Source of the DNA: Nodosilinea sp. LEGE 06152
Lineage (GTDB): Bacteria > Cyanobacteriota > Cyanobacteriia > Phormidesmidales > Phormidesmidaceae
DNA: 64,000 bases
Reading direction: 5' to 3'
Assembly: GCF_015207525.1 (NCBI RefSeq)
Contig: NZ_JADEWR010000010.1
Coordinates: forward strand, 159,660-223,659
How positions within the stretch are numbered: the first letter of the stretch is position 1; every line of letters starts with the position of its first letter. The notes under the pieces were generated by a model that ran no database searches, had not been told where the DNA came from, and saw only the letters and a program-made list of their open reading frames with translations. Positions 47,139 through 60,200 of the stretch are shown in pieces. A program made the position numbers and the translations under genes.

Positions 47139-48163
47139 TGTTGTGAAATAGATGGAAATTAGCTACACCAATACAGGTGTTGAGACGGTAGCCCGATGCT
47201 GGATCTAGAGCGCGTCAAACGGGATGACCGATTGCTGCGGGCGTTGACAGGTCTAAATCACAAAGCCCTCGCGGCGCTCCAACCCTCGTTTGCTCAAGCC
47301 CTTGCCGAAGCGCCCATCCCCCGTCGTAGCCAGCAGCCGAGAGAGCGGTCGGTGGGCGGGGGGCGTAAGCCTCGACTTGCGAGCGTCGAAGACAAACTCA
47401 TCTACATCCTGTTTTACGTCAAGTGCTATCCCACGTTTGACCTCGCCGGTCCGCTGTTTGACCTCGACCGGTCGTAGGCCAACCGCTGGATGCATCGCCT
47501 ACAGCCCTTACTCGAAGCCGCATTAGGCCAAAAACTCGTATTACCGAAACGGAAGCTGAGCAGCATGAGTGAGTTTGTCGAAGCCTTCCCACAGGTCAAG
47601 CGGGTGATCATTGACGCCACTGAGCGGCCCGTGCAACGGGCCAAAGATAAGGACAAGCAACGGGACGACTACTTAGGCAAGAAGACGCGACATACCCGCT
47701 CACATCTGGCCCTGGTAGAACCGAACCGGAAGATACTAACTTTCAGTCATGCCTATGCGGGCCGACACAATGACAAAGGCATCTTAAACCAGGAAGGCTG
47801 AGCAAAGTGGATACCTGATGAGGTGTCGATACAGGGTGACCTGGGCTTTTTCGGACTGCAGAATGAGGTGGTCAATGTCGAGTTGCCCCACAAAAAGCTG
47901 CGCGGGGGACAACTCAGCGACGAGCAGAAAGCAGACAATCGAGCGTTAGCCAGCGAGCGAGTGGTGTGTGAACATTCGTTTGCGGGCCTCAAGCGCTACG
48001 GAATTGCGCATCAGGTCTATCGCAACCGGATTGAAGGCTTTGATGACCGCTCGATGGTCACGGCTGCCGGGCTGTGGAACTTCTGTTTGGAGGCGGCATA
48101 GGGTGAGGACACAAAATCACTAACCCCGACAACAACTGATCAATGGCTCACTGTTTCACAACA
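47139..48163 (+). mobile_element. IS5-family-like element, inactive
   Basis: About 1025 bp. Ends are inverted repeats: TGTTGTGAAATAG (47139-47151) and CTGTTTCACAACA (48151-48163), one mismatch in 13. A single transposase gene on + is broken by two in-frame stops. No convincing target duplication could be seen. It separates the Dnd island from the giant surface gene. Confidence 0.8.
47196..48101 (+). pseudogene. IS5-type transposase with two in-frame stop codons
   Basis: Three stretches in one and the same frame: 47196-47477, 47490-47801 and 47823-48101. They are separated by TAG at 47475-47477 (after DLAGPLFDLDRS) and TGA at 47799-47801 (after NDKGILNQEG). The first Asp motif is VIIDATERPVQRAKDKDKQR; the catalytic Glu end is CEHSFAGLKRYGIAHQVYRN. 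Removing the two stops gives about 300 residues, a normal length for the IS5/DDE_Tnp_4 group. Both stops would be single-base changes (for example CAG or TGG to stop). Confidence 0.82.
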
Positions 48164-48202
48164 ACTCTATTGGTTTCATTCCCTTTCCTCTCATTCCCAC
48201 TG

Positions 48203-51200
48203 TCAAGGTGCAAGATCTGAGTAGATGAAGTTGCTAGTAGTAATGCTGCTTGATTGAGTCCACATAAGAGAGGCTAATTGCTCTCCACTGGTTATACCAA
48301 TTAAGGTGCTGCTACCAGATTGTACGATCGTTAAATCATTGAGGGTTAAACCTGCGCCTAACTTGAAGCGGGTAGAACCGGATGGGAAGTTGTAAATCGT
48401 ATCCAACCCATTACCTTTTGCTAGCACAACGACATCTTGCCCCCCACCTAGCCAAAGGGTGTCATTGCCCAAACCACCGTCTATGAAATCATCCCCTGCG
48501 GCACTGTAAATGACATCATCGCCCTCACCACCCAGGAGAATGTCATTACCGTCATTGCCATAGAGGATGTCATTTCCTGCCAAACCTCGAATGGAGTTAG
48601 CAGCCGATGAACTGTATAAACTATCATTCCTCCCTGTCCTAGTCACTGGATTAGTGGGAGTGACCGTAATGTTGAGTATGTCTGTATCAACCTTGGCTTC
48701 TCCACCTCCAGTGCTGCCTAAGTCATCTGTGGTGACAGTGAGAGTTACGGCTCCAGCAATCACAGCCAAAGGATCCGGGGTAAAGCGTAGGCCGTTGAGC
48801 GCAGTGTTAAGAGCAGAGAGAGTTCCTTGCACCTTCAAGCTATTCGTGTTGTTGCCCTCAACCAGCGTAAGCCCATCAACACTGCCGAGAGCAAGGGCAC
48901 CCTCTGTAACGGATAGGATGACTTGTTCGATACCACTACCAGCATCAATATCGCTGATTGAGATACGATTGCCAGTAGCGCTAGAGAAGACAAGCGATGC
49001 ACCTTGCTTAATGCTTTGAAGCTTTGCTGGTAGTTGGTTGACAGGGGCATCGTTGACAGGATTAACGGTAATGTTAATGACATCGCTGTCACTCCTTGCC
49101 CCGCCATTACCGCTGTTGCCTAAATCATTGGTAGTGATAGTCAGCTTAGCGGTGCCGTTGAAGTTGACGGTCGGCGTGAGCTTCAAGCCATTGAGCGCAA
49201 CACTTAAGTCGGCCAGTGTTCCCGTTGCTGTAATTTTTGTAGTGCCATTACCGGTGACATTGGCTAGCCCGTCCAAACTTTCTAGTTGCAGTTTTCCATT
49301 GGTAGCGCTCAGGGTGAGTTGAACCGGCGCAGTGCCTGCATCAACATCACTTAGGCTGATTGAGTTACCCGTAGCAGTGGGGAAGGCCAGCACGGTGTCT
49401 TCGTCCATCGATTGAGCACCTGGAGCCGAGGTGACGGGAGCGTCGTTAACAGGGTTAATGGTTAGGTTAGAGGTTGCGATCGCACTGCTGAAAGCAGTAC
49501 CACCACCATTACTGCTGGTATCTGCCTGACTTCCCAGGCTGCCAATTGTCTGATCCCAAGCCCGATAGCTCAAGTTAATGGTGCCATTGAAGTTGAGGTC
49601 GGGGCTAAAGCGTATGCGGTTATTGAAGGCGAGTAAGAGGGCACCCGTTTCGCTGACGGTTGGGAAGCTGAACCAAGTGCTACCGCCATCGGTGGAGTAT
49701 TGCCAAATGCCTGAACCAGAAGTATTGGTAACGGCAATGCCACGCAGAGCTCCTGCGTCCAAATCAGTAACGGCAGTGCCAAGCAGGGTGGAGACAAGCG
49801 TGCCAGCATTAATTGTCGGGTCTTCGTTAATGGTTGTGAGGTTTTTAACACCAGTGGGGTTTAGAACAGGTGCATCATTGACCGCTGTAATTGTTACTGT
49901 GCTGTTGACGATAAGGCTATTCGACTTACTGTCATTAATCACAAACTGAATCACGCGCGGGGTTGTCTTGGGGCTGTCGCTGCTGTTGCTGTACGTCACT
50001 GAGCGCAGGACACTTTGATAGTCCTCCAAGGAAGCCGTTCCAGTGAGGGTCAGAACACCTGCGCTAAAGCTTCCGGTAATTGCTCCAACAGGTATGAAGC
50101 TGAGGTTGTCTTGATTAGAGACAAAGTTAGTGATGCGCACGGTTGCTTTTTGCAGGGTTGTATTGTCTGCATCACTAAGGGTAAGACCACCATCAACAAT
50201 TACACTGGAACCGTTTTCAGCATAGGTAGCAGACGTCCCTGTCAAGGCAACTAAGGGTCGGTCATTCACAGAAACAACTTTGACCGTAGCGGTAGTCATC
50301 TTGCTGTTGGCGGTGCCATCGCTCACGACGAAGTCTATGAGACGAGAGGTTGTGGTTGGGCTTTGAGAGGTGTTGTTGTAGGCAAGGCTGCGCAGAACTT
50401 GCTGATAGTTGGCAACCGTATCTATGCCCTGCAGGGTCAGTACGCCTGTGCCAGCATCATAGCTAGCCGTAATGCTGGTGCCGGTTGTATTAGCAGCCAG
50501 GAACTCCTGACCCAAATCGCTCAGGTTGCGAATGCTGACAGCCGCGCCATTGATGCTGGGGCTATCTACATCACTCAGGTTGAGACTGCTGACGATGGGG
50601 GTGAAGCCTGCATCTTCTGTGAAGGTGCTGCTGGCGTTAAGCCCTGTAGCAGCACCGTTGAGATCGAGTACGGGGGCATCATTGACCGGAACAATGGTCA
50701 CGGTGGAGGTGACAAGGGCACTTGGGGCCGTCCCATCATTGACGACAAGGGTGATGATGCGAGGAGTAGGATCTGGATTTTGAGAGGTGTTGTTGTAGCG
50801 GACGGTGCGTAAAACCTGCTGATACTGGATCAGGGTTGCTGGACCTGTGAGGTGAAGCGTACCGGTTGCAGCATCGTAGGCAGCAGTCATGTACCCGAAG
50901 GTGTTGGGTACAGAGAGGGATTCAGCAGCACCGTCTACTAGGTTGGTAATGGTGATCGTGGCTGAAGTAACGGTGGTATTGTCTGTGTCGATCAGGGTAA
51001 GACTACTACTTACTGTTGCGATCGCACCCCGATCCTCTGTAAAAGTCGTGGCAAAATCGGCTCCTGCTGTGCTTCCGTTCAGGTCGAGAACGGGTGGAAC
51101 GTTGAGGATGGTTAGGTCGAATGCATCACTGACAGATGCGCCTTCCATATCCGTTGCAGTGACTATGATACTGAGCTGACTACCGGTATTGGCTGGCGGT

Positions 51201-54200
51201 GTGCCACTGAAGGTGCGAGTGGTTGGGTTAAAGCTTAACCAGGTTGGTAACGGATCACCATTGTTCAAGGTGACAGCGTAATTTAGCGTATCGCCTGCAT
51301 CTACATCATTGAAGGTATCGATTGGAAGTGTGAAGTTGAAAGGCGAGCCTTTTGCAACGATTTGATCCGAAATCGCGTTGCTCGCGATCGGCGCATCATT
51401 GGTGTTTGTCACTGTCAGCGTGAAGGTCTCACTGCTGCTGCTGCCTGTGTTATTTGTCGCAGTTACCTGGATATTGAGAGTTCCCACCTGCTCGTTTGTA
51501 GGCGTGCCATTGAAACTGCGAGTGGTCGGATCGAAACTTAACCAGGTTGGTAAGGAAGCTCCGTTACTGAGAGTGGCGCTGTAGCTGAGATTAACGGTGG
51601 AGTCTGCGTTGAAGGTATTGTCAGGAATCGTGAAGATGAAGGACGTATCTTCTGCGGTACTCAGGTCGGGCAGGGAATTAACAACAGTCAGCGAATCATC
51701 ACTGACGATCGTGAGCGTTGCAGTGTTCTGTGTGCCGATCGCAGCTCCTCCAGTCGGAGTACTTAACGTTAAAGCGATCGTTTCATTCGTCTCATACAAT
51801 CCATCATTGGAGATCGGGATAACAACCGTCTTTGTTGTCTCTCCATTAGCGAAGTTAACGGGGATAGAGGCATTGTTGTAGTCAGTCGGAGCAGTGGCAG
51901 TACCATTAGCCAGGGCGATCGTGGCGCTAGTTGCTCCAGAACTGCCGTTTGTGCGGGTGACGGTGATGGCAATGATGGGAGTGCCATCTTCGTTGACGCT
52001 AAACTCAGTCGCACTGAAAGCGAGAGTTCCAATGTCAACCGCAGTGCCGGGAACGCTGATTTGTGCGTCTGGAGTCGTGGGGGTGGCTTCAAGGTTGCCT
52101 GCGTTATCACGGGCAACGCTGTAGAAGATGTAGGTGTGACCGGGTTTGCCGATGTAAGTTGCTTCGGTGAGTTTGGTGTTTTCTAGCCAGGGGGTAAAGG
52201 GTGCGCCGTTGTCTGAGACGTAAATGGTGAAGTTTGCTAGGGCGGAGCCATTGGTACCGTCGTTACCAGACCAACTGACCAGGAATTCTTCGCCTGTGGC
52301 AGTGGTAGGCAGTGCAGCGATGGAACTGGTGGGTTTGCCAGCATCGATCGTATTAAAGATAGGTGGAGTATCGATCGGTTCTTCAGTATCGAAGACGATC
52401 GTGGCTTTAGCGTCAATGACTGCACCCGTTGTAACATCTCGTTTGGCTTTGACGGTGTAGTTGACGAAGCCATCTCCTAAACCGCCATCAGGATTTTCGG
52501 TGGTGGGATTATCGGGAGGTAGGAAGCCAATTAAGGGATTGACGGGAATTTCACCCGTTGCGGGATCGATGGTGGTGAGAGTCCAGAAGGCTTCCCCTTT
52601 GGCAATGTCAATCCCTGCAACCACATCAATAAAGAAGCCAAGCTTATCTTTCAGGTCTAAGCGTTGATTGTAGAAGGCGGTATTGGCGGGAACCTCAAAC
52701 ATGAGATCGCCCCAGCCAAAGTTGCCTAGACGGAAGGTGCGCCAGTCGAGGTCAGGATCGAGGGGGTGGGTAATGGTAACCTGTTGGGCGGGTGCAGTAG
52801 CGGTAGGACGGTTTTCAAAGCGAATAGTGTAGGGCAAAAGAGCAGATGAGGAAATCCATTTCTCTTCACCGAAACCTGCTGGGCCTACAATATCATTAGG
52901 ATCTGAGGGGCGAACAATAGGAGTGCTGCCATTAGCACTTGGAATTCCAGGTGGTACGGGTATTGCTGGTGCTGCTTGAGCCTCTGGAAATAACAATGAA
53001 GAAGCTCTATCTGCTAAATTTTGGGGTTTGGGGGTGGGAGTAGGTTTTGGTTGTCTTCTAGGAAGGTTTATTACGGCTGCTCCCCCTGAAAGTCCCAACG
53101 GATCTATTTGTTGGAGAGGATTATTTATGACGTAGGTGTAGAAGTTTACATCTCCTCCTTGTAGTCCTAGTGGATCTTCACTTAAAAATCTTCCAAAACT
53201 TGGGCTGTAAAACCTTGCTCGCATAAAATCGAGCCCATTGCCCTCATCCATCACGCCCCATTGCCCAACATATTCAAATGGGTTAGCAACGGCTTCAATA
53301 GTGGTAAAGTTCTCCCCAAACGGCAAGTAGCTATAACGGTTGAGGTAATCACCATTCGCACCTGTTAGACCAACCGTTGAACCAATAGCATCCGAGTCGT
53401 AGTAAGTTGCTGAATTAGTTGCATCAATCCGGCTTGTAAGTCCTATACCGTGTGTATAGTGTGCAACCAGGTTTCCACTACTATCGTATTCAGCGACAAC
53501 ATCTACTAAACCAGTAGGGTCAAGGAGATAGTCAGTTCGTTGACCATTCTGAATGGTGGCAATACGGTTGCCTAAAGCATCATACTGGTATGTCCAGGCA
53601 CCGTTGGGGGCAGTAACGCCAATCAGACGATTTTCATCATCGTACTGATAAGTCCAGACGTTGCTACCTTCAGTCTTAGAAATCAGGTTGCCGTCTGCAT
53701 CATAGGTATAAGTGGTATTGCCAACAGTGGTGTACTGATTTAGACCATTTGTGCTGTAGGAGGTTGCAACGCCACTGTCGGTCACAGAAATCCGGTTGCC
53801 TGCCGCATCATAGCGGTACTGGATGGTACGACCACCGGGAAGGGTGATACCCGTTAACTGATCGGTTGCATCATACTCATACTGCCAGGAGCCTTCGAGC
53901 GTTGTCATGCTAGTGCGTCGTCCTAGCGCATCGTAGCCGTAGTCGAATTGAGAGTTTACAGTTCCATCATTGTCGTGGTTAATAATTTGGAGCAGTTGAC
54001 CTGCCGCATCATAAGCATAGGTAGTATACGTACCGTTCCCATTGGTTTCAAGAGCCAAACGACCCACTGCATCGTAGGTATAGCTCGTAATTAATTCACC
54101 CGTGGTATTCGTCAAACTTGCCAATCGTCCGTTCGGATCATAGGCATAGTTCACGACAAAGCCATCCTGATCGACCATGCGAGTGCGGCGACCACCCGCA

Positions 54201-57200
54201 TCGTAGGTGAAATCTAGAGAGCGACCAGAGGGGTAAACGATACGGGTCAGCCGATCTACCGCATCATAGGTCATAGGGGTGGTGCCACTAGCATCGGTAG
54301 CAGAGATCAAATTGCTACGAGCGTCATAGCCATAACTGACAAATGATCCATCTGCATACTCTTTACGAATCAGCAACCCGTCTTTGTTGTAGGTATAGTC
54401 AATGTCTTTGCCACGACGGTTAATCGATCTGGTCAAATTGCCAGTTGAGTCATAGCTAAACCGCTCACTGCTGCCATCTGCATAGGTAATCCCTTGCAAA
54501 TTACCCTGGCTATCGTAATTGTAGGTGCCGATATTCCCCTTCGCATCTCGAACGCTAAGGAGTCGATTGAAAGTTGGATCATAAGTGAACTCAATTTTGC
54601 GCCCTAACGGATCAACCTGGCTAATGACATTACCCCGTGCATCGTACTCGTAGGAGTAAGAATTACCGCCCGGTAGAGTTAGCGAAATCGGATTTTGATT
54701 GGCATCGTAATTGAACTGAGTAGTCTGACCCAGAGCATCACGGACTTGACCCAGTTTAGAATCGAAATTAGCTGAGTTAGAGCTATTCAGTAAGAGCTTT
54801 GTGGTGTTTCCTACTGCATCAGTGACATAAATACCGCCAGCGGTGTCATAGCTGTAAGAAATGGATTCCGCACCGCCATCTCCAAACTCGCGTGTTAGGC
54901 GACCTTGACTGTCGTAATTGAAATAGCGATGAGTGCTATCAGGATTGGTAATCGATAGCAGCGTATGTTCTCGTGCTGCGCTATGCCCCGTGTCGTAAGT
55001 GTAGGACGTGGTTCCTTCTACTCCAGTAACCGATAACAGATGCTCGCCAACAGCATCGTAGGTATAGGTCGTGGTGCGACCTGTGGAATCAGTCACTTGC
55101 CCAATTCGACCTTGAGGATTGTAGGCAATTGCTAAAATATCCCCATTGGAGTGAGCCAAGCTCGTAAGACGACCGCTAGTATACCCTGCTGTGATGCGGT
55201 TGCCATTGGTATCCTGCACATAATCCAGCTTGCCGTCCGAACGGAAGACAGAAATTGCTCCATCTAGTTCACGAAGTCGATAAACACCTTGATCAACTGT
55301 CAGGCTAGCGAAATCACCCGTCGCACCCACGTATGTCCCATCCGCTTGACGGGTAAATACACGTTGCCCACTGGCGGTTTGGATGGTGACATTACTATCA
55401 GCATCTGCGGTTAAAGAAGTATCCCACTGGTGAGTCCAACCCCGTCCCAGAGAGCTAAGGGTGTAACGTTCTACTAAAGATTGCTGGAACACTCGACCAA
55501 ATGCGAGTGCGATTCCGGGTGCTTCATCGACAAGGTCGATCGCAGAGGTTAAAGCAACACCAGTCAACGTATTTCCAGCTTGCTGCAACTCAAACCCTAA
55601 TAGCTGAGAAACGTTAGCTGTATATTCACCCAGTTGACTCAGATGCGTTGCATTGTCCGCTAGAGCAGTCAGATAATCACCAACTGTTTGTCCCACTCCT
55701 GCCGTGAAATTACTCCAAATCGCTTCCCAAGCCTCTAGCGAAACATCGCTGGGACGAGCACTCTCTTTAACCGTTGACCAGTCGATCGTTTCACTGCTAG
55801 GCGAAAGTTGACTGACTGAGAAGTTAACACTTCCTTCATCAACTGTAGGCTTAAACATGAAAGAGAACTGCCCTGTAGCACCTGGAGCAAGAATTCCGGC
55901 TGGACCATTCGTATTAATGGCAAGCAACTGAACTTCAGAATCGGTGTAACTGCTTTGATTTGGCATCCGCAAATCAGCATTAGCAGCCACAATTTCCAAT
56001 AGAGGCGCAATGAAGTCAGTTTCGCCTGTATTGGTGTAAGCAACCGTAACAATGCCCTGCTGATCTGGGCGCAAAGCACTAGGGGTGCTGAGTCCAATTT
56101 CAACTTTGCCAACGGGTCCTGCCGTAACTGTAAAACGGTCTTCAAGGGTTGCCGTCTTTCCTTTATCATCAACCCGAACGTCATATTCCCCAATAGCCAA
56201 CCCTCGTAGATCAAACGTTGCCCATAGGGTAGAATCGTCCTTCCACAGAACTCGACTGGCAGTGCGCTCCGTTCCATCGGCTGCAATTAGGCGAACAACC
56301 CCATCGGTTGATAGTTTCACACCTGATAGGGTGATTGTGGTTTGCCCCAAATTGCTACCACGGCTTGTACCAATGTCTAGCAGTGAGAAGTCAAGGGTCT
56401 CAGCCTTAATGGTGTATGGAGCTGAAGGTCCGGCATTCTCGTAAGCCAAGACATAGTAAGTTCCAGCCCGTGTCGTAGGAATAACGACTTCCTGATCAGC
56501 GACAAAGAGTTCAGAGAAACCGACATCAAATTGGCTGCGGGTTGGCATCTCCCCATAGCGGATGTAAAGCTCATTGATCGCATTCGACTGGCTATCCAGC
56601 TTCACTTGCAAGGTTTCGCCTGCTGCGACATCAATCCGGTAGTAAACAGCCTGCCCCTGAGCTAAAGTTCCTGTTGCTTGAACATCCAGATCTAACCGCT
56701 CTGCATCTAAAGCAATGCGATCGACCGAAGCCTGGGTATTGTTTGCCTCATTAACTTCTGGAATTTGATTGCGAATGTCACTACGAACGATGATGTTGTA
56801 ATTACCTGGAACTGCACCAGGCAGAGGTGCCTCCAGTGTTTCCGTGTAACTTGCACCACCTGCAACACCACCTAAGTGATAGACCTGTCCAATTAACGTA
56901 TCCCCGATATCCCACTGGCTGTCTTTAGACAAGTAGACAGAATCCCACCAGCCCCCTTCAGCTGCATTTGTGCCCTGGTTCGTCACTGTGTAGGTGATGG
57001 TCGTGTTCTTGCCAGAAACACCCGTCGCAGGAACCGTAATTGAACTGATGCTTAGCTCTGCCGGTGCAGGCAGATTCACCTGTATTGAGTTACCGTTATA
57101 TCCAATATTGTTCTGCTCCCCAGTGCGTTCGTAAATGTCCTCACCACTATCTGCAACAGCGAAGACGTAGTAAGAACCAGATAGCCCACGCGGAATTTGG

Positions 57201-60200
57201 AAGGATTGAGTTTGTGTATAAGATTCTCCTCCTTCCAAACCCTCAGCCTGATCTTGATAGCCCAGGAAGATGTCGGAGTTGCGATCGAAAAACTGGTCAC
57301 GCGATAAATAGAATGTATCCCGCCATGCTCGATCGCCTGTCGCTGCACCGTTATTTTGAACTGTCCAGGTCAGCGAAAACAGCTGATTACTAATAGCAGT
57401 TGCAGGCGCATCTACACTTTGCACAACGAGATCGGATACAGCGCCAAGATTGATGGTTGTGAGGTCGTTCGTTGCTAGGTCATTATTGGTTTCTAAACTT
57501 CCCTCGATGACATTTGCACTACTGTCAGTGCGAACCAGCACATGAAACTGCCCTGTCAAGTCACTCGGTAGCGTAAAGGTCTTACTTACCTGGTAGCTCG
57601 CTGCTGGATCTAACGCACCTGTACGATAAACCTGATCAAGGCTAATATCATCATCACTAATGACTGAGTCAAGAGACAAATAAACCTGGTCATACCAGAA
57701 ATCTACATTGGTTCGAGCAATACCTTGATTTTCAACTGTCCAATTTATAGTAAACGCTCCGCCTGATTGAGCCGTAACTGGTACATTAAGTTGAGTGACT
57801 CTTAAATCTGGTGTTTGACGGTTTACAGTGACAGGCAACGCCGATGAACTGTTGTTTCCTTCATTTGTCGCTTCATAAACGCTGCCACCACTATCGGTTA
57901 CAACAAAGAGGCTGTAATCACCAGCGAGATTGAAGGGTAGTTCTACTAACTCATTACGAGTGTAGAAAGCTCCAGCATTCAAGAGACCACTGCGAGCAAA
58001 GGAACCCAGCATAATATCGTTACTGTCGAGAACTCCGTCAGCAGAGATGTAAATTTGATCTGTCCAGTTCTCAACTGCGGTGTTGCCAGTCCCCTGATTA
58101 GTAACAGTCCAATCGACACGAACTGCTTTGCCTGCTTCTGCATTCCCTGATATACCAGCTGTTTGAACAATTAGGTCAGCCGGACGAGATGAGATAGCAA
58201 TCTCATTTTCACCAATGACAGTATTGTTCGCATTATCAAGTTCAAAGACATCGTTTCCGCTATCGGTGACAACAAAGATACGGTAGTTGCCTGTTAATCT
58301 ATCTGGCAGCGTAAAGGTTTCAGAGCCATCATAAGACTCGCCTGGTTCTAAGGCTCCAGAGTGGTTCCGGATTCCTAAATACAGGTCTGTATTTAAATTA
58401 AGTTGATCATCAGCTGATAGATAAAAAGCATCCTGCCAAGAGAAGTTTGGTGTTACAGTTGCTCCAAAGTTTGTAACCCGATAATTGATCGTGAATGGAT
58501 TACTTGCTAATGCCGCTGTGGGAACATCAATGCTTTCAACCTCAAGGTCAGGAGGAGGCGTTAGAGTGACCCGTGTAGCGATCGAATCGTAACTGACATT
58601 GTTAGATTCAAAACCACCCTCAAAAACTTCATTAGATGTATCAGCTTGTACAAGGAAGAAAAAATCGCCACTAATACCAATAGGCAAAGCAAAGTTTTGA
58701 GTAGCGTTGTAACTTTCATTTGATCCTAAAACACCTGAGCGAATCAAATTTTTGGATAGCCCATCAGGAACGTAGTAGAGATATTCGTACTCAGAAGTGT
58801 GTAAAACTAATCCCAGCAGCTTATCTTGATTGTCTAGCGTTGTATCGGTAGACATATAGACGGCATCGTACCAAGAATCTCCTAACGTTTTGCCTTGGCC
58901 TTCATTGCTGACTGTCCAGGTTAAAGACAGAGATTGACCTGAAAATGCCTGAGTAGGAGCATTTGCTGAAGATACTTGTAAGTCCGCTAGCGGCGATGGT
59001 TGTATATCCGTTGGAGCGCTGGTTCCAAAGTTGTCACCTTCATTGTTTAATTCTTCGACTTGATTGTATTCATCTGTTTTAACAATGAAGCGGTAATTAT
59101 TAGCAATGCCTTGAGGAAGCGAGACTGTGAGGCTATTGGTGTAACCCTCTCCTAGATTTAAGTAGCTGGGGTTCGCTACCCGCCCCACGAAGATATCAGT
59201 GTTGTCAAACTCATTGTCAAGGGAAAGCCAAACGCTGTCATACCAAACTGGTGAATTCGTCGCTCCTGTACCTGTGTTTGTAACCGTCCATTTAACTGTC
59301 GCTTGTCCGCCAGATAAGGCTGTTGGTGGCGCAGTAACCTCTGTAACCTTCAGATCGGGCAATAGAGGCGACTTTAGACTAATTAACCGATTATCAACGA
59401 CAACATTGTTATCCTCTACAGATTCAGTAATTTGATTTCCAGTATCCGCTTGAACAACAACCCAGCGATCGCCAGTCAAATCTGTCGGTAGCGTTACCAG
59501 TTGCTGGCGAGTAATGGATTGCCTTGCCGCGATCGTACCAGTGAAGGAGAAGCTTCCCAAGGCTTGATCATTCCCAAGTTGCTGATCGCCAGAGAGATAG
59601 ATTGAATCTGTCCAAGTTCCAGTTGCGTCTTTTGTACCCTGGTTTGTAATCGTCCAAGCAACTTCAATCTGTTGTCCTGCAATTCCTTTTACTGGCGCAA
59701 CGATATTGCTAACAACAAGATCGGGAACGTCGTCATCAAGAATAGTGAGCACAGCTGCACTTTGTGCGCCAATTGTTGCTCCACCCGTTGGGTTGCCGAG
59801 AATCAGATCGATCGTTTCGCTACCTTCAGAAAGGCTGTCGTCAATGACGGGCAAAGTGACTACCTTGCTGGTTTCACCTTCAGTAAAAGTAACCACGATC
59901 GGAGCGCTGTTATAGTCTGCTAGAGCAGTAGCGGTGCCATCAGTGGGCGTAATTGTTGCTGTAACAATACCATCGCTGCCATCTGTTCGATTAATCGTGA
60001 TAGCTGCAACAGGCGTGCCATCCTCATTGATACTAAAGGCAGAACTACCGAAGGACAAAACTCCTGGCACAGCATCGTCATCTACAATTGTGAGAATTGC
60101 TGTTTTTTGAGTACCAAGTGTCGCCCCACCTGTCGGATTGCTTAAGGTTAGATTGATTGTCTCATTGCTCTCATAAAGCGTATCATCAGCAATCGGAATG

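Noticed and set aside
47120..48175. CTATTAG / CTATTGG as target duplication of the IS5-like element
   Set aside because: The copies differ and sit at unequal distances from the inverted-repeat ends, so they are not a convincing duplication.
48567..52667. Several plus-strand open frames opposite the giant gene
   Set aside because: They are antisense shadows of the repetitive beta-domain coding sequence, with low-complexity S/L/V composition and no family-like features.
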